Source: Halomicrobium zhouii (GTDB lineage Archaea; Halobacteriota; Halobacteria; Halobacteriales; Haloarculaceae). From it: 64,000 bases of DNA. The position numbers were made by a program, and so were the translations under genes. The notes beneath the pieces were generated by a model. The model did no database searches and was not told the DNA's origin. It worked only from the letters and a program-made list of their open reading frames with translations. Shown here piece by piece: positions 15,935 through 24,685 of this stretch (within the stretch, counting starts at the first letter, position 1; every line of letters starts with the position of its first letter). The stretch covers positions 62,001-126,000 of the forward strand of contig NZ_FOZK01000002.1 in NCBI RefSeq assembly GCF_900114435.1. The letters run 5' to 3'.

Positions 15935-17197
15935 ATGTCTCCCGACCAGAATCGCCGACCCGTCCGGGCCGCACTCGCCGCGGGCGTCTGCTTCGGGCTG
16001 GCCTACCTCGTCGCCGTCCCACTGTTGCGTCCCGAGCAGGTCGGCCTGGCGACGGACGTCTACTTCCTCGCCGCCGAGCGGGCCCTCGCTGGCGACAGTC
16101 CGTACCTCGTCGCGCCGCCGGGCCGCCCGGGCTACGAGTTCGTCTACCAGCCCGTCGTGGTGCTGGCGTTCGTCCCACACGCGCTCACCGGCAGTCCACT
16201 CGGCGCATACCTCTTCCAGACCGCGCTGAACCTCCTGTCGGCCGGCGCCATCGCGGTCCTGCTGGTACGATACGTCGAGCGCTCGGGGGCCGATTTCGAC
16301 CGCCTCGACCGCGCCCTCGTCGCGGGCTTCGTTCTCGCCTCGGTCCACTCGATTTCGGTCTTCGTCATGGGCCAGGTGAACCTCCAGCTGGCGCTCGCCG
16401 TCGCCGCTGGTGGGATCTTGCTCGACCGCGACAGCCAGGCGTGGGCCGGCGCCGCCTTCGCCGCCGCGGCGACGGTGAAGCTGTTCCCCGCCGCCGTCGG
16501 GCTGTGGCTCCTCCGGCGTCGGGCCTGGCGCGCGGTCGCGGCCGCCGTCGTCACCGGTACGGCGCTCCTCCTCGCCGGCGTCCTCGTCTTCGGCCCGTCG
16601 CTGTTCCAGACCTACCTCACCGAGGTGCTCGCCGGCGAATCGCACACTGCGGAGTTCGCCGGGGGGCTGGACCCGTCGACGATGTACGTCACGGTCCGCC
16701 GCCCGCTCGCCGCGCTGTTCCCCGCGACAGACCCGGCGCTCCTCACCCTGGCCGCACTTGCCCTGCTCGTTCCAGTGGTCGTCGCCGCGTCGTGGGACGT
16801 CTCCACCCGCCGCGGGCGCCTGGTCGCTCTCCTGGCGACGCTACTGGGTGCCATGCTCCTCCTCCCGCTGGAGCCCTTTTACTTCTCGCTGCTGTACTAT
16901 CCACTCGTCCCGCTGCTGTACCTCCTGGACCCTGGCCGCGTTCGCGGCGTGTTCGCCGCCGGGACGGTCCTGCTGTCGGCGGTGATAAGCTACCCGGCCG
17001 TCGAGGGACTGCTCGCTCTCGCGCCGGTGTCTCGAGGGCTTTCGACGACGCTCGCGGCTATCACCCGGGAGATCTTCCGATTCGCGCAACCGCCACTGGT
17101 CGGTTCGCTGCTGTTACTCGCCGGCTGCGTGCTCTTGCAGTACCAGTGGGCGACGGAGGACGTCTCGATGGAGCAGGCCGACCCCCGCGTCGAGTAG
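15935..17197 (+). CDS. Glycosyltransferase family 87 membrane protein
   Basis: A 420-aa polytopic protein of the GT87 (DUF2029) family, C-type-fold transferases that use polyprenyl-phosphate sugars. About nine to ten hydrophobic segments run through the protein. Family traits are the early loop TDVYFLAAERALAGDSPY (acidic Asp in the first periplasmic loop), FVYQPVVVLAFVPHAL and FVMGQVNLQLAL. The ATG at 15935 is preceded by GGGAGG at 918-923 and preferred over a GTG at 15902. It lies just after a pilin gene, so a role in pilin or lipid glycosylation is possible but unproven. Confidence 0.82.
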   Translation: MSPDQNRRPVRAALAAGVCFGLAYLVAVPLLRPEQVGLATDVYFLAAERALAGDSPYLVAPPGRPGYEFVYQPVVVLAFVPHALTGSPLGAYLFQTALNLLSAGAIAVLLVRYVERSGADFDRLDRALVAGFVLASVHSISVFVMGQVNLQLALAVAAGGILLDRDSQAWAGAAFAAAATVKLFPAAVGLWLLRRRAWRAVAAAVVTGTALLLAGVLVFGPSLFQTYLTEVLAGESHTAEFAGGLDPSTMYVTVRRPLAALFPATDPALLTLAALALLVPVVVAASWDVSTRRGRLVALLATLLGAMLLLPLEPFYFSLLYYPLVPLLYLLDPGRVRGVFAAGTVLLSAVISYPAVEGLLALAPVSRGLSTTLAAITREIFRFAQPPLVGSLLLLAGCVLLQYQWATEDVSMEQADPRVE

Positions 17198-17296
17198 GCC
17201 ACCTGTATCGTCTCTCCACTAGCGAGTCTGCGGAATGGAACTACTGTGTCGCTCAGTCAGAGCTACGACTGCCACTAGAGCGCTCAACAACAGCCC

Positions 17297-17586
17297 GAAA
17301 GCCCCCTCCTGCTCGGGTCGGGGGCCCACGACTGCGCTCCTCGCCTCCGGCTGCGGTGCCCTCAGCGGAGCTGAGGACTACGCGAGAGCGAAGCTCTCGC
17401 GGTCGCTTGTCGGGGCCGCCTTCCCCGAGCAGTCGGCCCCTTTCATTCCCACCCACTTCGGCTGGCTCGCGAGGAGAAACGGGTGGGAATGAAAGGGGCG
17501 GCTGGCTCCGGGAACCCCGGCGAAGCGAGCACGCGAACGAAGTGAGCGCGCAGCGAGCCGCGGGACCGGAGCCAGCCGGGGCTTTC
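17297..17586. repeat. Nested-palindrome intergenic element, copy C (short form)
   Basis: A 290-bp block after the GT87 gene. The outer pair is GAAAGCCCC (17297-17305) and GGGGCTTTC (17578-17586). The inner pair is a perfect 19-bp inverted repeat, GCCCCTTTCATTCCCACCC at 17436-17454 and its complement at 17481-17499, separated by 26 nt. It has the same outer and inner logic as copies A and B (GAAAGCCC outside, CCCTTTCA inside), but with different arms. The right arm carries GCGAACGAAGTGAGCG. The rest of the 563-nt intergenic region, up to 17760, shows no gene. Confidence 0.8.
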
Positions 17587-17760
17587 CTTTCTCGGTGGCT
17601 GTATCGATAGCTGTCCAGTATCCAGTGAGGAACACAGTCGTTCTATCCGTCACGAAGGGACAACGCAGCAACAATATCCAGGACGACGTCGCCACTGCTC
17701 GGGCGGGTCAGAAAAATCCGAAAATCAGTCTATGCCGATACGCCTGCGGAAATCACCGAC

Positions 17761-17955
17761 TTACAGTCGAGTCAGGTTCGTGGCACGCGGACCCTTGTCC
17801 GCCTGCTCGATGTCGAACTCGACTTCCGTCCCTTCCTCGAGATCCGGGCCGCCCACGTCTTCCATGTGGAAGAAAACGTCGTCGTCCGCGTCCTCAGTAT
17901 CGATGAAACCGTAACCGCCTGTGTCGTTGAAGAAGTCAACCTTGCCTTCTGCCAT
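17761..17955 (-). CDS. cspA: Cold-shock domain protein (CspA family)
   Basis: A 64-aa single cold-shock domain, an OB fold that binds single-stranded RNA and DNA and acts as an RNA chaperone. RNP1-like KVDFFNDTGGYGFI and RNP2-like DVFFHMEDV are present, followed by the acidic EEGTEVEFDIEQADKGPRA. The family usually has KGYGFI, so the aspartate-rich replacements fit salt adaptation. A TATA-like GGTTATCC lies about 30-40 nt upstream of the ATG at 17955. Confidence 0.95.
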   Translation of the reverse strand: MAEGKVDFFNDTGGYGFIDTEDADDDVFFHMEDVGGPDLEEGTEVEFDIEQADKGPRATNLTRL

Positions 17956-18149
17956 TGCGAATCAACTGAGGAGGGCATCACGGATAACCCTTCCGAGAGA
18001 GGCGGTACCACGGCGGTAGGTGGTCACTACGGCCCTGTCTCACCAGTGTACGGCCCCGTCTCCCACCGATTCGCCCCCGCGTCGGCCGGTCCCGTCCGGC
18101 GATCAGTCGGGGCCGTAGGTTTTTGGTCGCTGGCTGCCACGTCGAGACG

Positions 18150-18890
18150 ATGACCGACGACGCGGCGTGGGTAGGCGCTCACTACTGCGGCGACGAGTGG
18201 CTGGCGGTGGCCTTCGACGCCGACGGCTACGACCACGCCGACGTCTTCGACGGCGTCGGCGACTGCTGGCTCCGGTACCAGGAGGTGGCCGACTTGCTGC
18301 TCGTCGACGTCCCCGTGGGCCTCCCCGAGGAGGGGGGCCGGGAGTGCGACCGACTCGCTCGACGCGCGCTGGGCCCGCTGGCGTCGGCCGTCGTCTCGCC
18401 GCCGGTCCCCGACGCGGTCCGCAAGCGCCGCCACGGCGTCGCCAGTAGCGTCCACGAGCGCCAGACGGGCGAGCCCCTCTCCGAGCGGGCCTTCGCGATG
18501 AGCGACGAGATTGCGGTGCTCCGGGACGTGCTGCGGGAGTTTCCGAGCGCCCCCGACGTGATCGCCGAGTCGAACCCGGAGCTGTGCTACCGCGCCATCG
18601 CCGGCGCGCCGCTGGAACGCGACCCGCCCACTGCGGGGGGCTACGCGGAACGGATGCGGACGCTCGCGTCGCTCGACCGGGACGCCCCGCCGGCCATCCA
18701 GGCCGCCGCCGAGGCGGTCGCCGGCCACGACGTCGCCGTGAGAGACGTCCTCGACGCGATGGCGCTCGCGTACTCGGCCTGGCCGGGCAGCGGCGATAGC
18801 TACTCGCTCCCCCCGGACCCGCCCAGCGACGCCGAGGGATATCCCGTGCGCCTGGTCTACCGCACCGACGGGCCGCTCGACGTCGCCTGA
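18150..18890 (+). CDS. DUF429 family protein
   Basis: A 246-aa protein of the DUF429 family, which adopts an RNase H-like fold; a nuclease role is suspected but unproven. Seen here are WVGAHYCGDEWLAVAFDAD at the start, the acidic motif LLLVDVPVGLPEEGGRECDRLAR with the conserved Arg-rich helix, VSPPVPDAV, and the C-terminal VRDVLDAMALAYSAW (Asp). The start is taken at ATG 18150 because the family begins just before this strand. It is monocistronic and converges on a secreted protein gene. Confidence 0.75.
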   Translation: MTDDAAWVGAHYCGDEWLAVAFDADGYDHADVFDGVGDCWLRYQEVADLLLVDVPVGLPEEGGRECDRLARRALGPLASAVVSPPVPDAVRKRRHGVASSVHERQTGEPLSERAFAMSDEIAVLRDVLREFPSAPDVIAESNPELCYRAIAGAPLERDPPTAGGYAERMRTLASLDRDAPPAIQAAAEAVAGHDVAVRDVLDAMALAYSAWPGSGDSYSLPPDPPSDAEGYPVRLVYRTDGPLDVA

Positions 18891-18905
18891 GCGAGACGGA
18901 CGCGG

Positions 18906-20354
18906 CTATCTGCCCCTCCTTGGTCCGTTCCCGTTGCCACCGGGTCGGTTCCCGTTGCCACCGGGCCCGTTTCCGTTCGCGTGGTCGGGAGGGCCCCGTT
19001 GCTCGCCCCGGCCGGCACCGTTGCCGTTACCGCGGCCGAGGCCCCGGCCTGGGCGGTCGTCGCGCTCGAAGAAACTTCCGCGGTCGTCCTCGAGTTCCTC
19101 GCGTATCTCCTCGATCCGTTCGCGGAGTTCCTCGATCTCCTCCCGGAGTTCCGCCGGTCCATCGCCGGCCGCGTCGGCGATCGCCGCCTGACGCTCCTGT
19201 ATCTCTTCGCGTAACGCCTGGATCTGCTCGCGTTTCTCCTCGAGAAGCTCTTGGGCTTCCTCGTCGTCTACGTCGTCGTCATCATCGTCGTCTTCGTCGT
19301 CGCGCTCGTCGTCTACGTCGTCGTCGCGCTCGTCGTTGTCGCCGTCGCGTTCCTCGGTTTCCTCCGGTTCTTCCGTCTCCTCTGTCTCTTCCGTCTGTTC
19401 GGTCTCCTCGGTCTCGTCTGGCTCCTCGGTCTCGTCCGTGTCTCGCTCGGGGGATTCAGTCTCCGTGTCGGTCCTCGTGGACTCCGTCTCTGTCGCCCCG
19501 TCGCCGTCGTCCTGCTGTGCGTCGTCGACGCTGACGCCGGAGAGGTCGCCGTCCGGGCCGGCGACCCCGAGGGGTTCGTCGAGGGCGAGCGCGAACCGGT
19601 CCAGGTCGTCGTCGTCGCCGCTGAGGAACTGCCAGTCGGCGACGTCGCCCGCATAGTGTTCCTCGTAGAGCGTCGCCTGCTCGTTGTACGAGGGATCGAT
19701 CACGAGCGCGCTCGCGTCGTCGAGGTAACCCAGGACCCCGCCGTCGGTCGCCTCGCCGGACCAAGTCCAGTCGATCCGGTGGTGGTCGCCGTCGACGTCC
19801 CAGTTGTCGAAGTTGGAGGCCGCGCGCTCGCCGGTCTCGCGGTCCCAGTACTGGTCGTCCCGGACCAGCCAGTCGGCGTCCGCCGCGTCGACGGCGACGT
19901 CCCAGGTCACCGATCCGCCGCCGCCCGACTCACCGTCGGCCGATCCGCCGTTGCCCGACTCGCTGCCGTCCGACGTCGTCGTGGCCTTGCCGTGGACGGT
20001 CACGAGGCTCAGGCCCTCGGAGCCGTCGTAGAGAAACGTGATGGTCGTCGACTCCTGCTGGATCCCCCGGGTGCCGGCGGACTCGTAGTACGGACCGCCC
20101 GCGACGTCGTGGACGCCCACGCCCTCGTACTGGTCCGGCAGCCGGTAGCTGTACAGTTCCTCGACCGGCCGGTCGCCGGTCAGCGGCTCGACGGCGACCG
20201 TCTGGTCGGCCTGGCTGATCCGGTACGATCCGTCGTCCTCCTGGGCGGCGACGGCGCCCGTCACGCCGCCGGCCGCGAGGAGCGTGCCGAGCGCCTGGAG
20301 CGTCGAGCGGCGCGACGGCGACTGCGAGTCGTCTGACCGCTGGTCTGCTGGCAT
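18906..20354 (-). CDS. Exported protein with acidic tandem repeats, coiled coil and Gly/Asn tail
   Basis: A 482-aa protein of unknown function. A Tat-like signal (SRRSTLQALGTLLAAGG, about residues 14-36, then AVAAQ) is followed by a globular domain to about residue 270. A low-complexity stretch of Glu-Thr and Asp-Glu repeats (TEETEETEEPEETEE; DDERDDEDDDDDD) covers about 290-375. A predicted coiled coil (ELLEEKREQIQALREEIQER) spans about 378-445, and the C terminus is NGNGPGGNGNRPGG-type repeats. Short repeats near 19340-19420 and 18920-18990 make slippage likely. The layout suggests a surface protein with an extended acidic stalk; that is inference. Confidence 0.7.
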   Translation of the reverse strand: MPADQRSDDSQSPSRRSTLQALGTLLAAGGVTGAVAAQEDDGSYRISQADQTVAVEPLTGDRPVEELYSYRLPDQYEGVGVHDVAGGPYYESAGTRGIQQESTTITFLYDGSEGLSLVTVHGKATTTSDGSESGNGGSADGESGGGGSVTWDVAVDAADADWLVRDDQYWDRETGERAASNFDNWDVDGDHHRIDWTWSGEATDGGVLGYLDDASALVIDPSYNEQATLYEEHYAGDVADWQFLSGDDDDLDRFALALDEPLGVAGPDGDLSGVSVDDAQQDDGDGATETESTRTDTETESPERDTDETEEPDETEETEQTEETEETEEPEETEERDGDNDERDDDVDDERDDEDDDDDDDVDDEEAQELLEEKREQIQALREEIQERQAAIADAAGDGPAELREEIEELRERIEEIREELEDDRGSFFERDDRPGRGLGRGNGNGAGRGEQRGPPDHANGNGPGGNGNRPGGNGNGPRRGR

Positions 20355-20597
20355 AGCTGCCCGGACAATGCCGTCACGTCTGTTTTGTTATGGTGAGGAA
20401 ATTCGGGGTAAGTCGCCGTTTCGACGGGAACGGTACTCGGTCGAGTCGTGGGCCCGCCATCGAGTCGATGCCTTCGGGCGGTTCGTCCCGCTGCAGACAC
20501 TTGCCAGTGGTCGGGGATGGACGACGGTGGGAGTGCGTCGGTGAGAAGCGCTGGAGGGGTAGCGATGTGACGTGCCAGCGTCGACAGAACAGCGTCG

Positions 20598-20888
20598 TTA
20601 CGCTCGGGTTCGCAACTCGATGACGCCGTCGTCCGTGACGACGACGTCGTAACAGAGGTACTCGAAGGACAGCGCCTTCGCGGACTCACCGCCTGCCTGG
20701 AAGAAGCTGTTCAGGACGTCGGGGTCGATACTGTCTCGTAGCGGCGGCAGCGAGGCTGGGTCGGTCCCGAGCTCGTCCGCGATGGTGGTCAGGACCAGCG
20801 TCCCGAACTCGTCGTCGTCAGACGCGGAGGCGTCGATGACGACGTCGATACCACGGTCGGTGTGTGAGTTGTCCATGGGCGTGCTCAT
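20598..20888 (-). CDS. HalOD1 output-domain protein
   Basis: A 96-aa protein consisting of one haloarchaeal output domain (HalOD1), which elsewhere sits at the end of response-regulator chains or stands alone. Characteristic features are LVLTTIADELGTDPASLPPLRDSIDPDVLN, then FFQAGG and the terminal strands SFEYLCYDVVVTDDGVIELR. The start is ATG 20888 (MSTPMDNS) or ATG 20876 within the same frame. Its partner is not visible; the neighbouring genes are unrelated. Confidence 0.8.
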   Translation of the reverse strand: MSTPMDNSHTDRGIDVVIDASASDDDEFGTLVLTTIADELGTDPASLPPLRDSIDPDVLNSFFQAGGESAKALSFEYLCYDVVVTDDGVIELRTRA

Positions 20889-20993
20889 CTGTCGGGGTGT
20901 TCGCGTCGACGCCGGCACGCGAGACGCCGCCCGGGGTCGCGTCGCCACTCTCGCTGGGCAACGCTTATTGACTCCGGGGGAGAAGGACAGCAT

Positions 20994-21314
20994 GTCCTAC
21001 CAGGCGTCCTTCTCCGCGCACTTGTCTCTCTAGCACTGCGCCTATCCCGTCACTCGGTTATTAGTCTTATTCTGTAAACATGACACCAGTTCTGACTGTA
21101 AACGGATAGATCCGACTCCCTCGCTCGATTTCGGCGACTCGTATAACGTCTCCAGAATGTGTAATACGGGATGAACGATTTGCAGTCGCCGGGGCAACGC
21201 TCCGACGGTTGAAACCGGTATACAGGGTCGGAAAGCGGGCAGATTGCCGGAATCGGTGTTCCCCAGCCGACGAGCGCTCGCGCCGACCTTCGACGGCGAA
21301 ACGCTCGCGCGCGC
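20994..21314. other. Intergenic stretch without a recognisable gene
   Basis: This 321-nt interval is relatively AT-rich near 21055-21090 (GGTTATTAGTCTTATTCTG). No frame has haloarchaeal codon use, and no RNA gene or repeat was recognised. Confidence 0.4.
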
Positions 21315-21983
21315 TCAGGAGAGGTGCGGGATAATCTCCCGCTGGAGGTACGCGAGGTACTCCTCGGCGCTCAGGTCGCGGGGTCGGTACAGTTCGACGT
21401 AGCCGCTCCGGGCGGCCGTGACCTTGACCTCGTCGCCGTCGTCGGTGTAGGTCAGCCCGAGCTGGTTCAGGCTGGATCCCGCCAGCAGGTCCTCGAGGTC
21501 GTGGCTCTCCCGGAGGTCGGTGCCGTGGAGGACGCCGCTGACGCCGTCTGCCTCGGTCCCCGAGAACCCTGCCTTCCAGGGCGCGGCGTCCCCGTGGCGC
21601 TCGAAGAAGGCGTCGAGGTCGAGTTCGCCCCGACCGATGGACGTGTTCGTGTCCTGGCCGATGAGGTCGAAAGCGAACGTCCCCTTGCTCGACCCGGCGA
21701 CGACGAACTCGCCAGGGACGCCCACGAACTGCGTGTGACGAGTAGCTGTCTGGGGTTCGGCGACGACGCTGACGCCGTCGTCGGCGATGCGGGCCGACTC
21801 GCGTTCGCGGCGGTACTCGCGGGCCGCCCGTCCCGCGAAGGCCGTGTCGCCGGAGGGGAGCGAGAAGACGCGCTCGACGTCGAGCGCCCGGCGCAGTTCC
21901 TGACCGCCCTCCTCGACCGTCTCCGAGAACGAATCGACTACGTTGAACGAACCGTCGACGACCCCGATGACGCCTGCTTGCAT
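21315..21983 (-). CDS. Conserved-looking hypothetical protein, cytoplasmic
   Basis: A 222-aa soluble protein (start ATG 21983, or 21995 for 226 aa); I do not recognise the family. It begins MQAGVIGVVDGSFNVVDSFSE, has no signal peptide or membrane segment, and contains AFAGRAAREYRRERESARIADD, EFVVAGSSKGTFAFDLIGQ and LAGSSLNQLGLTYTDDGDEV. It ends YLQREIIPHLS. Codon use is typical of the genome. It is isolated, with a PRC-barrel-like gene 158 nt upstream on the same strand. Confidence 0.6.
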   Translation of the reverse strand: MQAGVIGVVDGSFNVVDSFSETVEEGGQELRRALDVERVFSLPSGDTAFAGRAAREYRRERESARIADDGVSVVAEPQTATRHTQFVGVPGEFVVAGSSKGTFAFDLIGQDTNTSIGRGELDLDAFFERHGDAAPWKAGFSGTEADGVSGVLHGTDLRESHDLEDLLAGSSLNQLGLTYTDDGDEVKVTAARSGYVELYRPRDLSAEEYLAYLQREIIPHLS

Positions 21984-22141
21984 GTAGCCGCCCATATCAC
22001 CAGGCCCCGTTTGAGGGTTTCGCGTTCCGGCGGCGGGTCCGACGCCAACCGGACGCTAACCGGACTAGCGACGACGCCGTCGCTCTCGACGAAGCTCTCG
22101 TTCCTGAGTGGTCCTGGCTCAGCCGGGCCGCGACCCGCTCG

Positions 22142-22387
22142 CTACAGGTCACGCGGCACGCGTATCTCCTCGTCGGTGACGGTACTGACGGCCTCGAAGG
22201 GAACGCGGATGTCGTCCTCGCCGGCGTCGCCGTACCCGAACCCCTCGAGCCACGCCTCGCCGATGTCGGGCTCGGGGTCGACGTAGGCGACGTTCGCGTC
22301 CGCGTCGACTTCGGTGACGATGCCGATCTGTTCGTCATCGGCGTCGACGAGGAACTTCCCTTCGTCGTCGCTCGACAGTGTTGCCAT
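22142..22387 (-). CDS. PRC-barrel-like small protein
   Basis: An 81-aa protein of two repeated beta hairpins in the PRC-barrel style: GKFLVDADDEQIGIVTEVDADANVAYVDPEP in the first part and IRVPFEAVSTVTDEEIRVP at the end. This matches the short haloarchaeal proteins that combine EGKxVVDxxGxxVGMV with a proline-rich YVDPDP. PRC barrels bind RNA or proteins (RimM and photosystem H). The ATG at 22387 is preferred over an upstream in-frame start. Function is unknown. Confidence 0.7.
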   Translation of the reverse strand: MATLSSDDEGKFLVDADDEQIGIVTEVDADANVAYVDPEPDIGEAWLEGFGYGDAGEDDIRVPFEAVSTVTDEEIRVPRDL

Positions 22388-22934
22388 TGCACCACCGACT
22401 AGTCGTTCGAGCGACAAAACCCCTCGTCCGAACCGGGGGCGGGAGCGTCTCCTTCGAGGGTCCGCGAGTTGATTCCCTCGACTGCGGGCGTCACGTCGAC
22501 GAGTTCCCTCGTGGAAACCCGTCTGGGAGCGCTGACCGATGGGGAGAGTGAACCGGTTTCGTCGGTACGCCGGGCTTACGTTCGGCGCCAGTCAGTTGCC
22601 GGGTCGTCGCCGTTCCGGTCTATCGGCCTGGGTGCGTGCGCGGAGGACGAACGATCGCCAGGAAATCGGGGTTTCAGCGGTGTGAACGCCGTCCCTGGAC
22701 GGCGCTGCGTCGGCGAGCGGAGGGGCCAGCCGTTCACAGTTGCCTACCGTGAAATAGCGACTCGTTAGCTCTGCGTCCCGGCCTCGCTGCCAAAGTTATA
22801 CGAAATAGTACATTTACTGGTGCCGACCCTGAATAGTCAAACACCGGACTCAAAAGCCGGACGGCAGGTACTTCCGGCTTTCCCGAGGGAGGATGCTACT
22901 AACAAAAGCAATCGAGTTCCTGTCAGTATCTGCG
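22388..22934. other. 547-nt intergenic region
   Basis: I see no gene, RNA or repeat. Near the right end, AAGTTATACGAAATAGTAC (22792-22810) and the following AT-rich stretch could be a promoter, but the ATG of the exported protein is about 125-140 nt downstream. An unannotated leader or small RNA could lie here. Confidence 0.35.
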
Positions 22935-24545
22935 ATGGTAGAATCCAACGTGACACGACGGCGAGTGCTACAGGGAGCCGGCGCGATCGGCGTCGCGAGC
23001 CTCGGGAGTACGGTCATCTCGGCACAGGAAGGCGGCGGAGGCGGCGACCAGGGCGCCGCCATCCGGGTCGCGCACCTCTCTCCCGACGCACCGAACGTCG
23101 ACGTCCGGCTGACCAGCCAGGACGGCGGCGCCGCGGCGGGCGTCGGGAACGAGACGGCGGGCAACGACACCGGCATGGGCGGCGAGAACGAGACCAACGA
23201 GACCGGTGGCGGGGCCGGCGACGGCGAGACCGAAATCAGCGGCCTCGGGTTCCGGGACGTGAGCAGTTACACCGAGGTCGATCCGGGGACCTACCAGGTC
23301 GAGATCGTCCCCGCCTCCGGTGGTATCCAGGGGTTCATCGAGGACATCTTCGGCGGCGGCGACGGCGAGGAGACGGTGCTGTTCGAGGGCGAAGTCGACG
23401 TCGAGGAGGGGACGACCTACACCGTCGTCGCCTTCGGGGAAGTCGCCCGCGGCCCCATCCCGGCGGAAGCCGGTGGTATGGAGGGCGCCGCGGCCGGGAA
23501 CGAGACCGGCGGGGTCGGTGGCACCGAGACAGACGGCGTGGGGACGAACGAGACCGACGCCACCGGCCTGAACGAGACCGGCGGCAACGAAACGGGCGGC
23601 GCCGGCACGAACGAGACGGACGGTACCGGGGCCGGCGGTGCGACAGCCGGTGGCGAGGCGCTGGTCGAGGAACTCGCCTTCGGCCAGTCGCAGACGCTCG
23701 AACTGGATGCAGGCGAATACACGCTCGCGTTCGAGGCGGTGAGCGCTGGCGGGGCCGAGGACGTTCTCGGCGGGACCGAAGACGACACCGGCGGCGTCAA
23801 CGAGACGGACGGCGTGGGTCTGAACGAGACGGACGGGACCGAAACCGACGGCGTCGCCGGCGACACCGAAACCGGTCAGGAGTCGAACCGCGGCTTCCAG
23901 GTCCAGGTCCTCGAAGACGACGTCAGCGACCCGGGCGAGGGGACCGCCCGCGTGCGCGTCTTCCACGCCGTTCCCGACGTCGACGCGGTGAGCATCTCCC
24001 AGGTGTCCGACGGCGGGACTCCCACCGGTGGCGGTGCCGGCGGGAACGAGACCGACGGCGGCGTCGCCGGCACCGAAACAGGCGCTGGCAACGAGTCCGA
24101 CGGCATGGGTGGCGCCGGCGCGGGCCAGAACGAGACCGGCGGTGCTGGCGCGAACGAGACCGACGTCGGTGCCGGTGGCGGCGCGGCCCAGCAACCGGGC
24201 GTTCGTCGTGCTACCGTCTCGCTCGATGGCAACACGGTCTACAGTGGCTTCGCGACGGGGTACTTCGACACGCAGGCCGCCGCCACCGCCGGCGGCCAGG
24301 GCGCGGGCAACGAGACGGTCGGCGACAACGAGACCGTCGGGGACAACGCCACCGGCGTCGGAAACGAGACCGGCGTCGGGAACGAGACCGGCAACGCGAC
24401 CGCCGGTGGCGACGGCGAACAGGTCGCCGAAGACGCCTCCGACGCGGAGTTCGAACTCGTCACCGTCGAGACGGCACAGGACGGCGAACGCGCCGACGGC
24501 GGCACGGACGGCATCTTCGACCTGGCGCCGCCGGCCGGCGACTAG
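22935..24545 (+). CDS. Exported DUF4397 protein with Asn-Glu-Thr glycosylation repeats
   Basis: A 536-aa secreted protein with a Tat signal (TRRRVLQGAGAIGVASLGS, then VISAQ). Two DUF4397-like beta domains are visible: IRVAHLSPDAPNVDVRL...VSSYTEVDPGTYQVEI, and ARVRVFHAVPDVDAVSISQV. They are interrupted and flanked by low-complexity Gly-rich linkers carrying repeats of the type NETGGVG. I count about 21 N-X-S/T sequons, many more than expected by chance, so the linkers are potentially heavily N-glycosylated surface sequence. DUF4397 proteins are extracellular and of unknown role. The ATG at 22935 is preferred because the signal begins there. Confidence 0.85.
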   Translation: MVESNVTRRRVLQGAGAIGVASLGSTVISAQEGGGGGDQGAAIRVAHLSPDAPNVDVRLTSQDGGAAAGVGNETAGNDTGMGGENETNETGGGAGDGETEISGLGFRDVSSYTEVDPGTYQVEIVPASGGIQGFIEDIFGGGDGEETVLFEGEVDVEEGTTYTVVAFGEVARGPIPAEAGGMEGAAAGNETGGVGGTETDGVGTNETDATGLNETGGNETGGAGTNETDGTGAGGATAGGEALVEELAFGQSQTLELDAGEYTLAFEAVSAGGAEDVLGGTEDDTGGVNETDGVGLNETDGTETDGVAGDTETGQESNRGFQVQVLEDDVSDPGEGTARVRVFHAVPDVDAVSISQVSDGGTPTGGGAGGNETDGGVAGTETGAGNESDGMGGAGAGQNETGGAGANETDVGAGGGAAQQPGVRRATVSLDGNTVYSGFATGYFDTQAAATAGGQGAGNETVGDNETVGDNATGVGNETGVGNETGNATAGGDGEQVAEDASDAEFELVTVETAQDGERADGGTDGIFDLAPPAGD

Positions 24546-24685
24546 ACGGCCCGGCGAGCCCGAAGCGAGGCGGCGTCGCGCTCCCGTATTTTTGCGCGAC
24601 GGATACCGCGCTGGACGGTGCTGCGTTCGACGGCGAGAGGCGACCGCGCTCTCCCGGCGGAAACTGCGCTCCCTCGCGGAAACCG

